DNA of 14,373 nt, from assembly GCA_044869955.1 (NCBI GenBank), contig JBIOYC010000176.1, positions 1 through 14,373 of the forward strand, in the 5' to 3' direction. The notes beneath the pieces were generated by a model. The model saw only the letters and a list, made by a program, of their open reading frames with translations. It ran no database searches and was not told where the DNA came from. Within the stretch, counting starts at the first letter, position 1. The number at the start of each line of letters is the position of its first letter. The translations under genes were made by a program, and so were the position numbers. This document shows, piece after piece, positions 13,538-14,373 of the stretch. The stretch comes from CALMKX01 sp044869955. Lineage in GTDB: Bacteria; Acidobacteriota; Thermoanaerobaculia; Multivoradales; SZUA-115.

Positions 13538-13974
13538 CGAGGGAGAAAGCCCAGTTTGAAGCGAGGTGCACGAAATGTGATGAATTCGGGTCATCGGGCG
13601 AGGCGGAGGGCGCGCTGGCGCGCGAGGATCAGGTGGCTGCCGGGGCCGATGCCAGGCGCGGCGAGGTCATCCATCGCGTGGCGCCAGTCTTGCGCGAGTG
13701 CAGGTTCCCGGAAGTTGCCTCAGATTCCCGCTTGCTACCATCAAATTGGGGCGACTCGATCGGATCTCCTCGAACCCGGTTCAAAGTTCTGCAAGAAAGG
13801 TTGGAAGAAACCTGATCGGTCGTGTGTTCTCGTGCTCCAGCTCGACCCCGGCGCGCTCGGAGGGCGGAAGACTACGCGCTGTCGGCCGAGCGCGGCGACC
13901 GTACAACCTTCCTGCTGCCGGTCGGCTTTCAGCGTGGGCCACCGGCGGCAGACTCTCGCCATGGAGGGCACACG
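13538..13974. other. Gene-free region between oriT candidate and excisionase-like gene
   Basis: About 440 bp with no convincing coding frame on either strand: the translations are broken, lack ribosome sites or merely mirror the next gene. It is locally more AT-rich than its surroundings around 13715-13815 and holds a weak inverted repeat (AGGTT 13798-13802, AACCT 13809-13813). It probably carries the promoter of the excisionase-like gene; TTGCCT (13715) and TACCAT (13736) are a poor -35/-10 pair. Confidence 0.4.
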
Positions 13975-14319
13975 ATGGACTCTGCTTCCGGCTCGGCCTC
14001 CCCGTTCCTGACGACGGCGCAGGCGGCCGCCGTCCTGCGCATGGAACCCAGCACGCTCGACCATTGGCGCTCCGAAGGCGCCGGCCCTGTCTTCTACAAG
14101 ATCGGCCGCCGCATCTACTACAAGCGCGCCGACCTCGACGCCTGGATCGAGTCGCGGAAGCGGCGAAGCACGGCGGAGCACAAGGCGGGGCGGCAGGGCG
14201 GGGCGAGTCCGACGAGAGATGCGTCGGACTACGGAGGACCCCCGAGCGCGCAGCCCGGAGGTCGCAGCATCGGCCCCGGGTCGCTGGCGGGGCCCGGTCC
14301 GCGGCCGTTGCGGAAGTAG
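13975..14319 (+). CDS. AlpA/excisionase-type HTH protein
   Basis: A 114-residue protein from the ATG at 13975, with GGAGGG about six bases upstream. Residues 12-62 are a MerR-like winged HTH of the excisionase/AlpA class: LTTAQAAAVLRMEPSTLDHW (12-31), then FYKIGRRIYYKRADLDAWIE (40-59), the typical wing and final helix. The C-terminal 50 residues are Arg/Gly/Pro-rich and probably disordered. Proteins of this class bind att or promoter DNA and control integrase activity or element excision, and they often sit next to a tyrosine recombinase. It points rightwards out of the window, where an integrase or replication gene may follow. It is separated from mobC by the oriT candidate. Confidence 0.85.
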   Translation: MDSASGSASPFLTTAQAAAVLRMEPSTLDHWRSEGAGPVFYKIGRRIYYKRADLDAWIESRKRRSTAEHKAGRQGGASPTRDASDYGGPPSAQPGGRSIGPGSLAGPGPRPLRK

Positions 14320-14326
14320 GCGAATA

Positions 14327-14345
14327 CCGGGGAGCGGTTCCCCGG
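14327..14345 (+). terminator. Hairpin after the excisionase-like gene
   Basis: CCGGGGA (14327-14333) and TCCCCGG (14339-14345) form a perfect 7-bp stem with a GCGGT loop, starting eight bases after the stop codon. There is no clean T-run afterwards, so it may be a weak or factor-assisted terminator. Confidence 0.4.
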
Positions 14346-14373
14346 CTCCCGGTCGCCTTTGCCGGTCTTGGCG

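Noticed and set aside
13245..13571. Minus-strand frame across the oriT candidate
   Set aside because: The sequence is dominated by palindromes, the translation is low-complexity and there is no ribosome binding site.
1..14373. tRNA, rRNA, CRISPR array or insertion-sequence ends
   Set aside because: No cloverleaf, rRNA signature, regular repeat-spacer pattern or transposase was found by eye; a covariance-model search was not possible here.

Overview
The window is GC-rich, densely coded bacterial DNA. Its flavour (families of alpha-helical TPR-like proteins, paired XRE regulators, small secreted repeat proteins, an Rhs/YD-repeat secreted protein) suggests an acidobacterial lineage such as Thermoanaerobaculia/Holophagae. 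That assignment is inference from gene style, since no marker gene is present. No rRNA, tRNA or CRISPR array was seen.

Left part (1-4176), chromosome-like. A minus-strand pair comes first: a Sec-exported 217-residue protein (609-1262) coupled by a 4-base GTGA overlap to the N-terminus of an Rhs/YD-repeat protein that runs off the left edge. Its upstream region carries three copies of an 8-mer. Next, on the plus strand, are a 111-residue exported protein with an exact 25-residue repeat (1843-2178), a hairpin terminator, and a 400-residue TPR-like protein (2252-3454). The last converges, with overlapping stop codons, on a double-HTH XRE regulator (3451-4176).

Middle part (about 4200-9669), accessory operon. 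A divergent control region with a 17-base palindrome and a 20-base-spaced direct repeat precedes a tightly packed plus-strand gene run. In order it holds a doubtful basic ORF, a small protein, a tandem PCD/DCoH-fold protein whose catalytic histidines are replaced, a 28-residue micro-ORF, two all-helical proteins (the second TPR-like), a RadC-like protein without its JAMM metal site, and two paralogous XRE regulators. Several junctions are ATGA/GTGA overlaps, implying translational coupling.

Right part (9695-14373), mobilisation module. A MOBP-type relaxase with a degenerate RepB/AEP-primase-like domain and a MobC-like accessory protein lie on the minus strand, overlapping by GTGA. Upstream of mobC is about 800 bp of gene-free DNA packed with palindromes and hairpins (operator plus probable oriT). 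An AlpA/excisionase-type HTH gene then points out of the window. Relaxase, MobC, oriT candidate and excisionase-like gene together suggest an integrative mobilisable element or mobilisable plasmid; no integrase, replication gene or att site is visible here. The middle operon is best read as its cargo. What stands out is that three domains of enzyme origin (PCD, RadC/JAB, AEP primase) all appear to have lost their active sites, which hints at a structural or regulatory system rather than metabolic genes.
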